Positions 1-6,797 of a stretch of 9,343 nucleotides of DNA are shown here, piece after piece. The DNA is from Betaproteobacteria bacterium (GTDB lineage Bacteria; Pseudomonadota; Gammaproteobacteria; Burkholderiales; Usitatibacteraceae), in assembly GCA_003105245.1 (NCBI GenBank), contig PQAI01000271.1, positions 23,991-33,333 on the forward strand. Reading direction: 5' to 3'. Every line of letters begins with the position of its first letter. The stretch's first letter is position 1. Made by a program: the position numbers and the translations under genes. A model generated the notes under the pieces. The model did no database searches. It saw only the letters and a list, made by a program, of their open reading frames with translations, and had not been told where the DNA came from.

Positions 1-113
1 GCGGGCGCGCCGTAGAAGTCCTTCGTGCCGCCGCCGCGGATCGCGAGCGGCGCCTTGCGCGCGGCGTGATCCTTCACGCGCGCGCACAGGTCCTTGATGA
101 AGTCGTCGGCCAT
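1..113 (-). CDS. glcE: Glycolate oxidase FAD-binding subunit GlcE, N-terminal fragment
   Basis: This is the start of a gene that runs off the left edge; only about 37 codons are visible. The ATG is at 113 and the peptide begins MADDFIKDLCARV. It then reaches the motif AIRGGGTKDFYG, which matches the start of the FAD-binding (PCMH-type) domain of GlcE. In that family the Gly-rich stretch followed by K-D-F-Y-G is characteristic. GlcE is the second FAD-binding subunit of the membrane-associated GlcDEF complex, which oxidises glycolate to glyoxylate. The ATG lies 8 nt after the stop of the upstream oxidase gene, so the two are almost certainly cotranscribed. No strong Shine-Dalgarno sequence is visible. 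glcF, the iron-sulfur subunit, would be expected just beyond the edge, but that is inference. The identification rests on one short motif plus context. Confidence 0.85.
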   Translation of the reverse strand, partial: MADDFIKDLCARVKDHAARKAPLAIRGGGTKDFYGAP

Positions 114-121
114 GGGGGGCT

Positions 122-1594
122 CTAGAACCGTGGGATGTCGGGACGCGGGACGAGGCCGTCCCGCACGTGCATGCCGCCCCACTCCGCGCAGCGCTTGAGC
201 GTGGGGACGGCCTTGCCGGGATTGAGGATGCCCGCGGGATCGAACGCGGCCTTCACGCCGTGGAAGGCGGCGATCTCGCCGTCGCGGAACTGCAGGCACA
301 TCTGCTTGAGCTTCTCGATGCCCACGCCGTGCTCGCCGGTGATGGTGCCGCCGTGCTCGATGCACAGCTCGAGGATCTTGCCGCCGAGTTCCTCGCTCCT
401 CTCGAGCTCGCCCGCCTTCGCGGAGTCGTAGAAGATGCAGGGATGGATGTTGCCGTCGCCGGCGTGGAAGACGTTGCCGATCACCATGCCGTACTCGCGG
501 CCCAGCTCGTAGACCTTGTCCAGCACCTCCGGAAGCGCGCGCCGCGGGATCGAGCCGTCCATCGTGTAGTAGTCGGGGAGCACGGTGGCGAGCGCGGCGA
601 AGGCGCCCTTGCGCGACTTCCACAGCTTCGCACGCTCCTCCTCGTCCTTCGCGATGCGGATCTCGGTGGCCCCGCAGGCCGCGAGGATGCGCTCCACGGC
701 CGCGCGGGCCTCCCCGGCCTCCTCCGCGCCGCCGTCGACCTCCACGAGCAGCAACGCCTCGGCCTTGGGAAGCCCCAGCGCCATGTAGCGCTCGCAGGCG
801 TCGATCACCACGCGGTCCATCATCTCGAGCGCCGCCGGGACCACGCCCGCGCCGATGATGGCGCTCACGGCCTCCGCGCCCGCCTTCACGGAGTCGAAGG
901 CGGCCAGCAGCGTCTCGGTCACCTCGGGGCGCGGCAGCAGGCGAAGGGTCGCGCGCGTGATGACGCCCAGGTTGCCCTCGCTGCCCGCGAGCAGCGCCAG
1001 GAAGTCGTAGCCGGGCGAGTCGAGGGCCTCGCCGCCAACCTCGAGCAGGTCGCCGTCGCCGTCCACGGCGCGAAGGCCGGTGACGTTGTGCACCGTGAGC
1101 CCGTACTTGAGGCAGTGGATGCCGCCGGCGTTCTCGGCGACGTTCCCGCCGATGGAGGAGACGACCTGGCTCGAGGGGTCCGGCGCGAAGAAAAGGCCCG
1201 CGGGCTCCGCCGCCTCGGTCACCTGCGCGTTGGGCACGCCCGGCTCCACGGTGGCCAGCCGCGCGGCGGCGTCGATCGCGAGGATGCGCCGCATGCGCGT
1301 GACCACCAGCATCACGCCGTCGGCCCGCGGCGTGGCGCCGCCCGAGATGCCCGTGCCCGCCCCGCGCGTCACGACGGGCACGCCCAGGCGCCCGAGCGAG
1401 CGCACGGTCTCCCGCACCTGCTCCTCGGTGTCGGGCAGCACCGCGGCCATGGGCGCCTGGCGATGCTGGATGTAGGCGTCCATCTCGAAGGCCGCCAGCC
1501 GCTCGGGCTCGGCGACCAGGCTCATGGGCGGGCGGATGGAGGCGAGCGCCGCAAGGGCAGCGAGGCGCGTGGCTGCCGAGGGTGCCGCGTCCAT
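122..1594 (-). CDS. GlcD-like FAD-linked oxidase (second GlcD paralogue)
   Basis: The product is 490 aa and belongs to the FAD-linked oxidase family of GlcD and D-lactate dehydrogenases. The N-terminal FAD-binding domain shows RGAGTGISGG (77-86), APDPSSQ (137-143) and SIGGNVAENAGG (147-158). The C-terminal oxidase domain shows NVFHAGDGNIHP (374-385) and GTITGEHGVG (416-425), including the conserved His residues. It is homologous along its whole length to the upstream GlcD but has diverged. For example, GlcD's PYECDGLSAYR is AFEMDAYIQHR here. It probably oxidises a 2-hydroxy acid, with glycolate or D-lactate the obvious candidates, but the substrate cannot be read from sequence. The ATG at 1594 overlaps the upstream TGA by one base (TGATG), so translation is likely coupled; no clear Shine-Dalgarno is needed or seen. 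The reading frame stays open far upstream, antisense-like to no real product, so the start was set by the domain boundary and the stop-start overlap. Confidence 0.93.
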   Translation of the reverse strand: MDAAPSAATRLAALAALASIRPPMSLVAEPERLAAFEMDAYIQHRQAPMAAVLPDTEEQVRETVRSLGRLGVPVVTRGAGTGISGGATPRADGVMLVVTRMRRILAIDAAARLATVEPGVPNAQVTEAAEPAGLFFAPDPSSQVVSSIGGNVAENAGGIHCLKYGLTVHNVTGLRAVDGDGDLLEVGGEALDSPGYDFLALLAGSEGNLGVITRATLRLLPRPEVTETLLAAFDSVKAGAEAVSAIIGAGVVPAALEMMDRVVIDACERYMALGLPKAEALLLVEVDGGAEEAGEARAAVERILAACGATEIRIAKDEEERAKLWKSRKGAFAALATVLPDYYTMDGSIPRRALPEVLDKVYELGREYGMVIGNVFHAGDGNIHPCIFYDSAKAGELERSEELGGKILELCIEHGGTITGEHGVGIEKLKQMCLQFRDGEIAAFHGVKAAFDPAGILNPGKAVPTLKRCAEWGGMHVRDGLVPRPDIPRF

Positions 1595-3081
1595 CAGAAT
1601 CTCGGCAGGTCGGGATGCGGCAGCTGGCCGCGGTGCACGCGCATGGCGCCGTAGTCGGCGCAGCGGTTGAGGGTCGGGATGCCCTTGCCGGGATTGAGCA
1701 GCCCCTGCGGGTCGAAAGCGGACTTCACGGCGTGGAACTGCGCGAGCTCCGCCGGCCTGAACTGCACGCACATCTGCTTGATCTTCTCCACGCCCACGCC
1801 GTGCTCGCCGGTGATGGTGCCGCCCACCTCGATGGACAGCTCCAGGATGTCGCCCGCGAACTCCTCCGTCTTCTCGAACTCGCCCGGGACGTTGGCGTCG
1901 TAGAGGATCAGCGGGTGGAGGTTCCCGTCTCCCGCGTGGAAGACGTTCGCGCAGCGCAGCCCGTAGTGCGCGGAGAGCTCCCCGATGCGCTTGAGCACCC
2001 GCGAGACCGCCCCGCGCGGGATCGAGCCGTCGATGCAGTAGTAGTCCGGCGAGATGCGCCCCACCGCGGGGAACGCGGCCTTGCGCCCGGACCAGAACCG
2101 CAGCCGCTCGGCCTCGTTGCGGGAGACCGCGAAGCCCGTGCTGCCCGCCCTGCGCATCACGTCCTCGATCTTGGCGATCTCCTCGGCCACTTCCTCGGGG
2201 GTGCCGTCGGACTCGCACAGGAGGATCGCCTCCGCCTCGAGGTCGTAGCCGGCGTGCACGTAGTCCTCGACGGCGGCCGTGGCGAGCCTGTCCATCATCT
2301 CGAGGCCCGCGGGGACGATGCCCGCGCCGATCACCGCCGCCACGGCCTCGCCGGCCGCCTCGACGTTGGTGAAGGAGGCCATGACCACCTGCGCGGTCTG
2401 CGGCTTCGGAAGCAGCTTCACCGTCACCTCGGTGAGGAGCGCGAGGAGCCCCTCGGAGCCCGTCACCAGCGCGAGCAGGTCGTAGCCCGGGGCGTCGAGG
2501 GCGTCGCCGCCGAACTCCACGTCGTCGCCCTCGATGGTGAGGGCGCGCACCTTCTGGATGTTGTGGACCGTGAGGCCGTACTTGAGGCAGTGCACGCCGC
2601 CGGAGTTCTCGGCCACGTTGCCGCCGATGGAGCAGGCGATCTGGCTGGAGGGATCGGGAGCGTAGTACAGGCCCAGCGGCGCGGCCGCCTCGGTGATCTG
2701 GGCGTTCCTCACGCCGGGCTGGGCGCGCGCCGTCCGGGCCAGCGGGTCGATGGCGAGGATGCGGTTGAACTTGCCCAGCGAAAGGAGGATGCCGTCGGCG
2801 AGCGGAAGCGCGCCCCCCGAGAGCCCCGTGCCGGAGCCGCGCGCGACCACGGGCGTTCCCGTCTCCCGCGCCACGCGCAGCACCTCGGCCGCCTCGGCGA
2901 TCGTTCCGGGCAGGGCCGCGACCAGGGGCGTCTGGCGGTAGGCCGACAGGCCGTCGCACTCGTAGGGCAGGAGGTCCTCCCGCGCCGTCAGCACCGCCTG
3001 GGCGGGCAGGCACGCCGCCAGCGCGGAGGACACCTGGGCCTGGCGCGCGGGCGTTGCGGCAGGGGAAGCGGCGGTGGTCAT
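1594..3081 (-). CDS. glcD: Glycolate oxidase FAD-linked subunit GlcD
   Basis: This 495-aa protein is the closer match to E. coli GlcD as I know it. It shares PYECDGLSAYR (39-49), RGSGTGLSGGA (81-91), YYAPDPSSQIACSIGGNVAE (139-158), HCLKYGLTVHN and RISPDYYC. C-terminal domain motifs are NVFHAGDGNLHP (379-390) and GTITGEHGVG (421-430), and the C-terminus reads LPHPDLPRF. GlcD is the catalytic flavin subunit of GlcDEF and oxidises glycolate to glyoxylate, passing electrons to the quinone pool. It is the first visible gene of the operon glcD, glcD-like, glcE. The ATG at 3081 was chosen because the homologous region begins about 38 residues later and upstream codons show no family similarity. The bases before it (TTCCCCTCTCCGCC) hold no recognisable Shine-Dalgarno. 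A TGCTATCTT motif about 22 nt upstream may be an extended -10. Confidence 0.95.
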   Translation of the reverse strand: MTTAASPAATPARQAQVSSALAACLPAQAVLTAREDLLPYECDGLSAYRQTPLVAALPGTIAEAAEVLRVARETGTPVVARGSGTGLSGGALPLADGILLSLGKFNRILAIDPLARTARAQPGVRNAQITEAAAPLGLYYAPDPSSQIACSIGGNVAENSGGVHCLKYGLTVHNIQKVRALTIEGDDVEFGGDALDAPGYDLLALVTGSEGLLALLTEVTVKLLPKPQTAQVVMASFTNVEAAGEAVAAVIGAGIVPAGLEMMDRLATAAVEDYVHAGYDLEAEAILLCESDGTPEEVAEEIAKIEDVMRRAGSTGFAVSRNEAERLRFWSGRKAAFPAVGRISPDYYCIDGSIPRGAVSRVLKRIGELSAHYGLRCANVFHAGDGNLHPLILYDANVPGEFEKTEEFAGDILELSIEVGGTITGEHGVGVEKIKQMCVQFRPAELAQFHAVKSAFDPQGLLNPGKGIPTLNRCADYGAMRVHRGQLPHPDLPRF

Positions 3082-3103
3082 GGCGGAGAGGGGAACCGTC
3101 CAT

Positions 3104-3112
3104 AAGATAGCA
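3104..3112 (-). promoter_or_regulatory. Possible extended -10 promoter of the glcD operon
   Basis: On the minus strand the 79-bp gap upstream of glcD reads TGCTATCTTATGG. This contains TG-n-TATCTT, an extended -10 form with a 4/6 hexamer. It would start transcription near 3097, about 16 nt before the glcD ATG. No -35 box is evident 16-18 bp upstream. The local AT-rich patch in an otherwise GC-rich region supports a promoter here, but the match is weak. The same patch on the plus strand offers TAAGAT for the divergent DUF456 gene. Confidence 0.3.
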
Positions 3113-3160
3113 TGGTCCCAAGACGGCTCCCGCCACGCCGGTAACAGCGCCTTGCCCCCC

Positions 3161-3646
3161 ATGGATCCCCTCGCCTGGCACGTCATCGCCGCCCTCCTGG
3201 TCATCGTCGGACTGGCCGGCACGGTGCTGCCGGTGCTGCCCGGCATCGCCTTCGTCTTCGGGGGATTGCTGCTCGCCGCCTGGGCCGACGGGTTCGCGCG
3301 CGTGGGGGCGGTCACCGTCGCGATCCTGGGACTGCTCACGGCCCTGGCGCTGGCCGCCGACTTCCTCGCCTCCGCCCTCGGCGCGAAGAAGCTCGGCGCG
3401 AGCCCCCGCGGCATCCTGGGCGCGACCGTCGGCGCCGTGGTGGGGATCTTCTTCGGCATTCCCGGCCTCGTGCTCGGCCCGTTCCTGGGCGCGGTGGCCG
3501 GGGAGCTCTCGGCCCGGCGCGAGCTGCTTCACGCCGGCCGCGCGGGGATGGGCACCTGGATCGGCATCGTGCTGGGGTCGGTGGCCAAGCTCACGCTCGC
3601 CTTCCTGATGGTCGGCGTGTTCGCGACGGCCTGGCTGCTGGGCTGA
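3161..3646 (+). CDS. DUF456 domain-containing small integral membrane protein
   Basis: This 161-aa protein is very hydrophobic and fits the DUF456 family, whose members are about 160 aa and have no established function. Apparent membrane segments lie near residues 5-22, 28-42, 48-70, 84-114 and 131-160. The hallmark VGLAGTVLPVLPG (16-28) is followed by a Gly-rich IFFGIPGLVLGPFLGAVAGE (96-115) in the second half. A positively charged loop (RRELLHAGR, 119-127) precedes the last segment. The ATG at 3161 was chosen because the first helix begins immediately after it; the frame is open upstream to a GTG at 3074, but those residues are hydrophilic and unlike the family. No Shine-Dalgarno precedes the ATG (CTTGCCCCCC). 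The gene is divergent from glcD and converges on the kinase with 1 bp between the stop codons. Nothing links it functionally to either neighbour. Confidence 0.85.
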   Translation: MDPLAWHVIAALLVIVGLAGTVLPVLPGIAFVFGGLLLAAWADGFARVGAVTVAILGLLTALALAADFLASALGAKKLGASPRGILGATVGAVVGIFFGIPGLVLGPFLGAVAGELSARRELLHAGRAGMGTWIGIVLGSVAKLTLAFLMVGVFATAWLLG

Positions 3647-3647
3647 G

Positions 3648-4928
3648 TCAGGACATCACGGCGAGCTGCTCGTTGGCGGCCTCGAGGCGCTCGACGAGCG
3701 TGTTGAGGAAGCGCTCGTCGAACAGGCGCCGGCAGGTGAGCGAGGAGGCGCGCAGGTCCTCGGCGCGGATCTTCACGATGATGCAGTCGGAGGTCGTGGT
3801 GACGGTGGCCGAGCGGTGCGGCGCGTCCTTGTGGGCGAGGTAGGACATCTCCCCGAAGCAGTCGCCGGCCGAAAGCACGTTGAGCGTGCGCTTGCCGCGC
3901 GTCACGCGCACGTAGCCGCCGGCGAGGACGAAGAACGAGTCGCCGTGGTCGCCCTCCTTGATGAGCGCCGTGTTGGGGGGGAACTTGGCCCACTTCGAGA
4001 TGCGCAGCACCTCCCAGAGCTCGTTCTCCGGGAACTCCTTGAAGAACGAGAGCGTGCGGCAGAGGTTGAAGCGCTCCGTGTCGGACTGCTCGCGCTCCCC
4101 GGCGGCGTGCAGCTTCTTCCAGACCTCCGCGAGCGCCTGCCCGAACTCCTCCCACGTCGCGTAGCGCCTGGCGGGATCCTTGGCCATCGCCTTGAGCGTG
4201 ATCTCGTCGAGGTCCGGCAGCAGCCCCTGGCGATGCGCGCCGGGCGGCTCGGGATCCGTGTTCACGATCTGGTAGATGACGCTCATCGTGTTGGCGCCGG
4301 TGAACGGCAGGCGCCCCGCGAGGAGGTAGTACATGACCACGCCCAGCGCGTAGATGTCGGTCGGGGCGGAGGCCTGCGCCGCGCCGGTGACGAGCTCCGG
4401 CGCCATGTAGGCCGGCGAGCCCACGTTGGTGATCACCGTGCGGTCGGAGACCTTGTTGATGGCGGCGCCGAAGTCCGCGATCTTGATGTCGGTGCCGTCG
4501 ACGTGGAGGATGTTGCCGGGCTTGATGTCGCGGTGCGTGAGGCCCAGCTTGCTCGCGAAGGCGAGCGCGCGCACGCACTTGAAGATGATCTCGGCGACCT
4601 CCGCGGGGTCGAGGAGCGTGCCGGGCTCGCAGAACTTCTCGAGGGTTCCGCCCTCGACGAACTCCATCACGATGTAGCTGAAGTCCTCCTCGACGACGGC
4701 GTCGTAGATCTGGACGATGTGCGGGTGGTGGAGCTTGCCGGCGAGCGAGGCCTCGTTGAGGAACATGTTCTTGTAGAACGCGCCCTCCTCGCTGTTCTTC
4801 AGGGCGTCGGGGTAGGCCACCTTGATGGCGACCTGGCGGCTGGCGAACGGGTCCGTGGCGAGGTAGACCTTGCCCGTCGCGCCCCGGCCCAGCTCCCGGA
4901 CGACCTTGTACTTCCCGATGGCTTCCAT
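3648..4928 (-). CDS. Serine/threonine protein kinase with C-terminal cyclic nucleotide-binding domain
   Basis: The 426-aa protein is a soluble Hanks-type kinase fused to a cNMP-binding domain; no membrane segment is visible. The kinase domain spans about 7-270. It has the Gly-rich loop GRGATGKVY (14-22), VAIK Lys36, alpha-C Glu59, HRDIKPGN with catalytic Asp134, DFG (152-154), activation loop Thr/Ser residues around 161-171, and APE (176-178). All core catalytic residues are present, so it should be active and of the RD class. The second domain (about 295-395) has the cassette FGEMSYL followed by HRSATV. Glu360 and Arg372 sit where cNMP ribose and phosphate ligands normally are, so binding looks possible. 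The 'cNMP controls kinase' role is inference. The ATG at 4928 directly precedes the kinase fold and has no Shine-Dalgarno. A perfect TATAAT ends 7 nt upstream, suggesting a leaderless transcript. The substrate is unknown. Confidence 0.95.
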   Translation of the reverse strand: MEAIGKYKVVRELGRGATGKVYLATDPFASRQVAIKVAYPDALKNSEEGAFYKNMFLNEASLAGKLHHPHIVQIYDAVVEEDFSYIVMEFVEGGTLEKFCEPGTLLDPAEVAEIIFKCVRALAFASKLGLTHRDIKPGNILHVDGTDIKIADFGAAINKVSDRTVITNVGSPAYMAPELVTGAAQASAPTDIYALGVVMYYLLAGRLPFTGANTMSVIYQIVNTDPEPPGAHRQGLLPDLDEITLKAMAKDPARRYATWEEFGQALAEVWKKLHAAGEREQSDTERFNLCRTLSFFKEFPENELWEVLRISKWAKFPPNTALIKEGDHGDSFFVLAGGYVRVTRGKRTLNVLSAGDCFGEMSYLAHKDAPHRSATVTTTSDCIIVKIRAEDLRASSLTCRRLFDERFLNTLVERLEAANEQLAVMS

Positions 4929-4935
4929 GACCGGG

Positions 4936-4941
4936 ATTATA
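4936..4941 (-). promoter_or_regulatory. Perfect -10 box (TATAAT) of the kinase gene
   Basis: On the minus strand the sequence CCCTATAATCCCGGTC runs directly into the kinase ATG at 4928. The hexamer matches the sigma-70 -10 consensus 6/6 and is striking in this GC-rich DNA. Seven bases separate it from the A of the ATG, which places the expected transcription start at 4930-4928, so the mRNA would be leaderless or nearly so. No TTGACA-like -35 is present: the 16-18 bp spacing falls inside the GC palindrome at 4945-4969. No extended TGn is seen either. An activator or another sigma factor could compensate. Confidence 0.6.
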
Positions 4942-4944
4942 GGG

Positions 4945-4969
4945 AAAAAGGGGCCCGGGGCCCCTTTTT
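4945..4969 (-). terminator. Intrinsic terminator downstream of fhs
   Basis: A perfect 25-nt palindrome has arms AAAAAGGGGCCC and GGGCCCCTTTTT around one central base. As RNA it makes an 11-bp stem with a 3-nt loop, flanked by A5 and U5 tracts, so it could stop transcription from either side. For fhs, which reads leftward and stops at 5020, it lies about 50 nt after the stop codon. It should isolate fhs from the kinase gene, whose own -10 box begins 3 bp beyond it. Confidence 0.85.
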
Positions 4970-4975
4970 CGCTTG

Positions 4976-4996
4976 CCGGGGCGAAAGCCGCCCCGG
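4976..4996 (-). repeat. Second GC-rich stem-loop after fhs
   Basis: This inverted repeat has 8-bp arms, CCGGGGCG and CGCCCCGG, around a 5-nt loop. It lies between the fhs stop codon (5020) and the terminator at 4945-4969, so the fhs mRNA would end in two consecutive hairpins. It has no U-tract, so by itself it is more likely a 3'-end stabiliser or pausing structure than a terminator. The strand assignment follows the fhs transcript. Confidence 0.55.
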
Positions 4997-5019
4997 AACA
5001 GGTTCGGGAGCGAAGCGGC

Positions 5020-6690
5020 CTAGAACAGGCCCACGATCTTGCCGTCGTCGTTCACGTCGATGGCGCAGGCCGAGGGCACCTTGGGCAGGCCCGGCATCGT
5101 CATGATGTCGCCGCAGATCATCACGATGAACTCCGCGCCGGCCGCCAGGCGCACCTCGCGCACGTTCACCACGTGCCCCGAGGGCGCGCCGCGCAGCTGC
5201 GGGTCCGTGGAGAACGAGTACTGGGTCTTCGCCACGCACACCGGGTAGTGGCCGTAGCCCGACTCCTGCAGCTTCTTGATCTGCCCGCGCACCTTGGAGT
5301 CGGCGGTGATGTCGGAGGCGCCGTAGATCTTGGTGGCGATCGCCTTCATCTTGTCCCAGAGCGGCACCTGCTCCTCGTAGACGAACTTGAAGTCGTTGGG
5401 CTGCTCGCACATCTTGACGACCTCGCGGGCCACGTCGGCCGCGCCCTTGCCGCCGTCGGCCCAGTGGCGCGCGAGCACCACCTTCGCGCCGTGGTGGGCG
5501 AGCTTGTCCATGAGGAGCTTCACCTCCTCGTCGGTATCCTCGGTGCGGTGGTTGATGGACACCACGCAGGGCAGGCCGTAGTTGTTGCGGATGTTGTTCA
5601 CGTGCCGCTCGATGTTGGTGATGCCCTTCTCGAGCGCGGCGAGGTTGGGCTTGGAGAGCTCCTTCACGTCGATGCCGCCGTGGTACTTGAGCGCGCGGAT
5701 CGTGGCGACCAGCACCACCGCGGAGGGCCGCAGGCCCGCCTTGCGGCACTTGATGTCGATGAACTTCTCCGCGCCCAGGTCGGCGCCGAAGCCCGCCTCG
5801 GTCACCACGTAGTCGCCGAGCTTGAGCGCCGTCTGCGTGGCGAGCACGGAGTTGCAGCCGTGCGCGATGTTGGCGAAGGGCCCGCCGTGGATGAAGGCCG
5901 GCGAGTGCTCGAGCGTCTGCACCAGGTTGGGCGCCAGCGCGTCCTTGAGGAGCGCCGTCATGGCGCCGTGGCACTTGAGGTCGCGCGCGAGGATGGGCTT
6001 CTGGTCCTTGGTGTAGCCGCAGACGATGTTGCCCAGGCGCTCCTTCAGGTCCTTCACCGAGGTGGCGAGGCAGAAGATCGCCATCACCTCGGAGGCCACG
6101 ACGATGTCGAAGCCGTCCTCGCGCGGGAAGCCGTTGGCCGGCCCGCCCAGGGCGACGGTGATCTGGCGCAGCGCCCGGTCGTTCATGTCCATCACGCGCT
6201 TCCACGCGATGCGGCGCACGTCGAAGCCCAGCTCGTTGCCGTGGTTGATGTGGTTGTCGATCATCGCCGCCAGCAGGTTGTTGGCGAGCGCGATGGCGCT
6301 GAAGTCGCCCGTGAAGTGCAGGTTGATGTCCTCCATCGGGACGACCTGGGCGTAGCCGCCGCCGGCCGCCCCGCCCTTCATGCCGAACACCGGCCCCAGC
6401 GAGGGCTCGCGCAGGCAGATGACCGCCTTCTTGCCGATGTGGTTGAGCGCGTCTCCCAGGCCCACCGTGGTGGTGGTCTTGCCCTCGCCCGCCGGGGTGG
6501 GGCTGATGGCGGTGACGAGGATGAGCTTGCCGTCGGGCTTCTTCCTGAGCGTTTCGATGTAGTCGAGGGAGATCTTGGCCTTCGTGCGGCCGAAGGGCTC
6601 GATCGCGTGCTCGGGGATGCCGAGCCGGGCGGCGATCTCGCCGATGGGTTTCATCTTCGCTTTTTGGGCGATCTCGATGTCGGACAGCAT
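5020..6690 (-). CDS. fhs: Formate--tetrahydrofolate ligase
   Basis: The 556-aa product has the usual length of bacterial Fhs (about 555-560 aa). The enzyme uses ATP to join formate to tetrahydrofolate, giving 10-formyl-THF for purine synthesis, initiator tRNA formylation and C1 metabolism in the cytosol. Visible signatures are the P-loop [13 protein letters not shown] (65-77), the downstream [20 protein letters not shown] block, INLHFTGD, and near the C-terminus YSFSTDP. The N-terminus ([20 protein letters not shown]) is typical. The ATG at 6690 is supported by a strong Shine-Dalgarno AAGGAG (6697-6702), 6 nt upstream. The frame extends further upstream, but those codons cross an inverted repeat and have no similarity to the family. 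The gene appears monocistronic: two hairpins follow it, and a probable promoter with FNR-like dyads lies upstream. No damage or missing motif is seen. Confidence 0.97.
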   Translation of the reverse strand: MLSDIEIAQKAKMKPIGEIAARLGIPEHAIEPFGRTKAKISLDYIETLRKKPDGKLILVTAISPTPAGEGKTTTTVGLGDALNHIGKKAVICLREPSLGPVFGMKGGAAGGGYAQVVPMEDINLHFTGDFSAIALANNLLAAMIDNHINHGNELGFDVRRIAWKRVMDMNDRALRQITVALGGPANGFPREDGFDIVVASEVMAIFCLATSVKDLKERLGNIVCGYTKDQKPILARDLKCHGAMTALLKDALAPNLVQTLEHSPAFIHGGPFANIAHGCNSVLATQTALKLGDYVVTEAGFGADLGAEKFIDIKCRKAGLRPSAVVLVATIRALKYHGGIDVKELSKPNLAALEKGITNIERHVNNIRNNYGLPCVVSINHRTEDTDEEVKLLMDKLAHHGAKVVLARHWADGGKGAADVAREVVKMCEQPNDFKFVYEEQVPLWDKMKAIATKIYGASDITADSKVRGQIKKLQESGYGHYPVCVAKTQYSFSTDPQLRGAPSGHVVNVREVRLAAGAEFIVMICGDIMTMPGLPKVPSACAIDVNDDGKIVGLF

Positions 6691-6696
6691 GGTGAT

Positions 6697-6702
6697 CTCC
6701 TT
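6697..6702 (-). promoter_or_regulatory. Ribosome binding site of fhs
   Basis: On the minus strand AAGGAG is followed by 6 nt (ATCACC) and the ATG at 6690. It is the best Shine-Dalgarno in the window and decides the fhs start. It lies only 2 nt from the foot of the 13-bp inverted repeat at 6705-6757, so folding of that stem could influence ribosome access. Confidence 0.85.
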
Positions 6703-6704
6703 GT

Positions 6705-6757
6705 GGGGACAGGTTTCGGGGAAGGACTTCCGGATACCGTTCGTGAAACCTGTCCCC
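6705..6757. repeat. 13-bp perfect inverted repeat in the fhs leader
   Basis: The arms are GGGGACAGGTTTC (6705-6717) and GAAACCTGTCCCC (6745-6757), a perfect match separated by 27 nt. The interior contains a smaller GGAAG/CTTCC dyad (6720-6731). If fhs transcription starts near 6764, the whole element lies in the 5' untranslated leader and ends 2 nt before the Shine-Dalgarno. The shape resembles REP-type palindromic elements, which are often multicopy and linked to REP-associated tyrosine transposases. That identity is inference; only one copy is present in this window. Confidence 0.75.
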
Positions 6758-6770
6758 GACGGTTGCCCGG

Positions 6771-6776
6771 AGTATA
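6771..6776 (-). promoter_or_regulatory. Probable -10 box of the fhs promoter (TATACT)
   Basis: On the minus strand TATACT matches the -10 consensus 5/6 and would start transcription near 6764, giving a leader of about 74 nt. No TTGACA-like -35 lies at the usual spacing. Instead, the centre of a TTGA-N6-TCAA dyad lies at about -42, the position typical of class II promoters driven by CRP/FNR-family activators. The fit between box and dyad is the main support. Confidence 0.5.
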
Positions 6777-6797
6777 GGAACGCCCCAAAATGCGGAG

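Noticed and set aside
167..1654. A 495-codon plus-strand open frame antisense to the GlcD-like oxidase
   Set aside because: It is rich in Arg, His, Ala, Gly and Val with no recognisable domain, and mirrors a clearly real gene. This is the usual artefact of GC-rich codon bias.
1582..3105. A 507-codon plus-strand open frame antisense to glcD
   Set aside because: Low-complexity Arg/His/Gly-rich translation, no motifs, entirely opposite a convincing glcD.
3096..3126. CCGTC/GACGG and CCAT/ATGG partial dyads in the glcD/DUF456 gap
   Set aside because: The arms are short, spacing is irregular and such matches are expected by chance at this GC content.
3082..3532. Apparent N-terminal extensions of the two GlcD frames into the DUF456 region
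   Set aside because: The frames merely stay open. The extra residues show no family similarity and overlap a real plus-strand membrane protein gene.
4870..6777. A 635-codon plus-strand open frame antisense to fhs, with another of 429 codons at 3816-5105 antisense to the kinase
   Set aside because: Both have the same low-complexity composition with no start signals or domains. The opposite strands encode intact, conserved enzymes.
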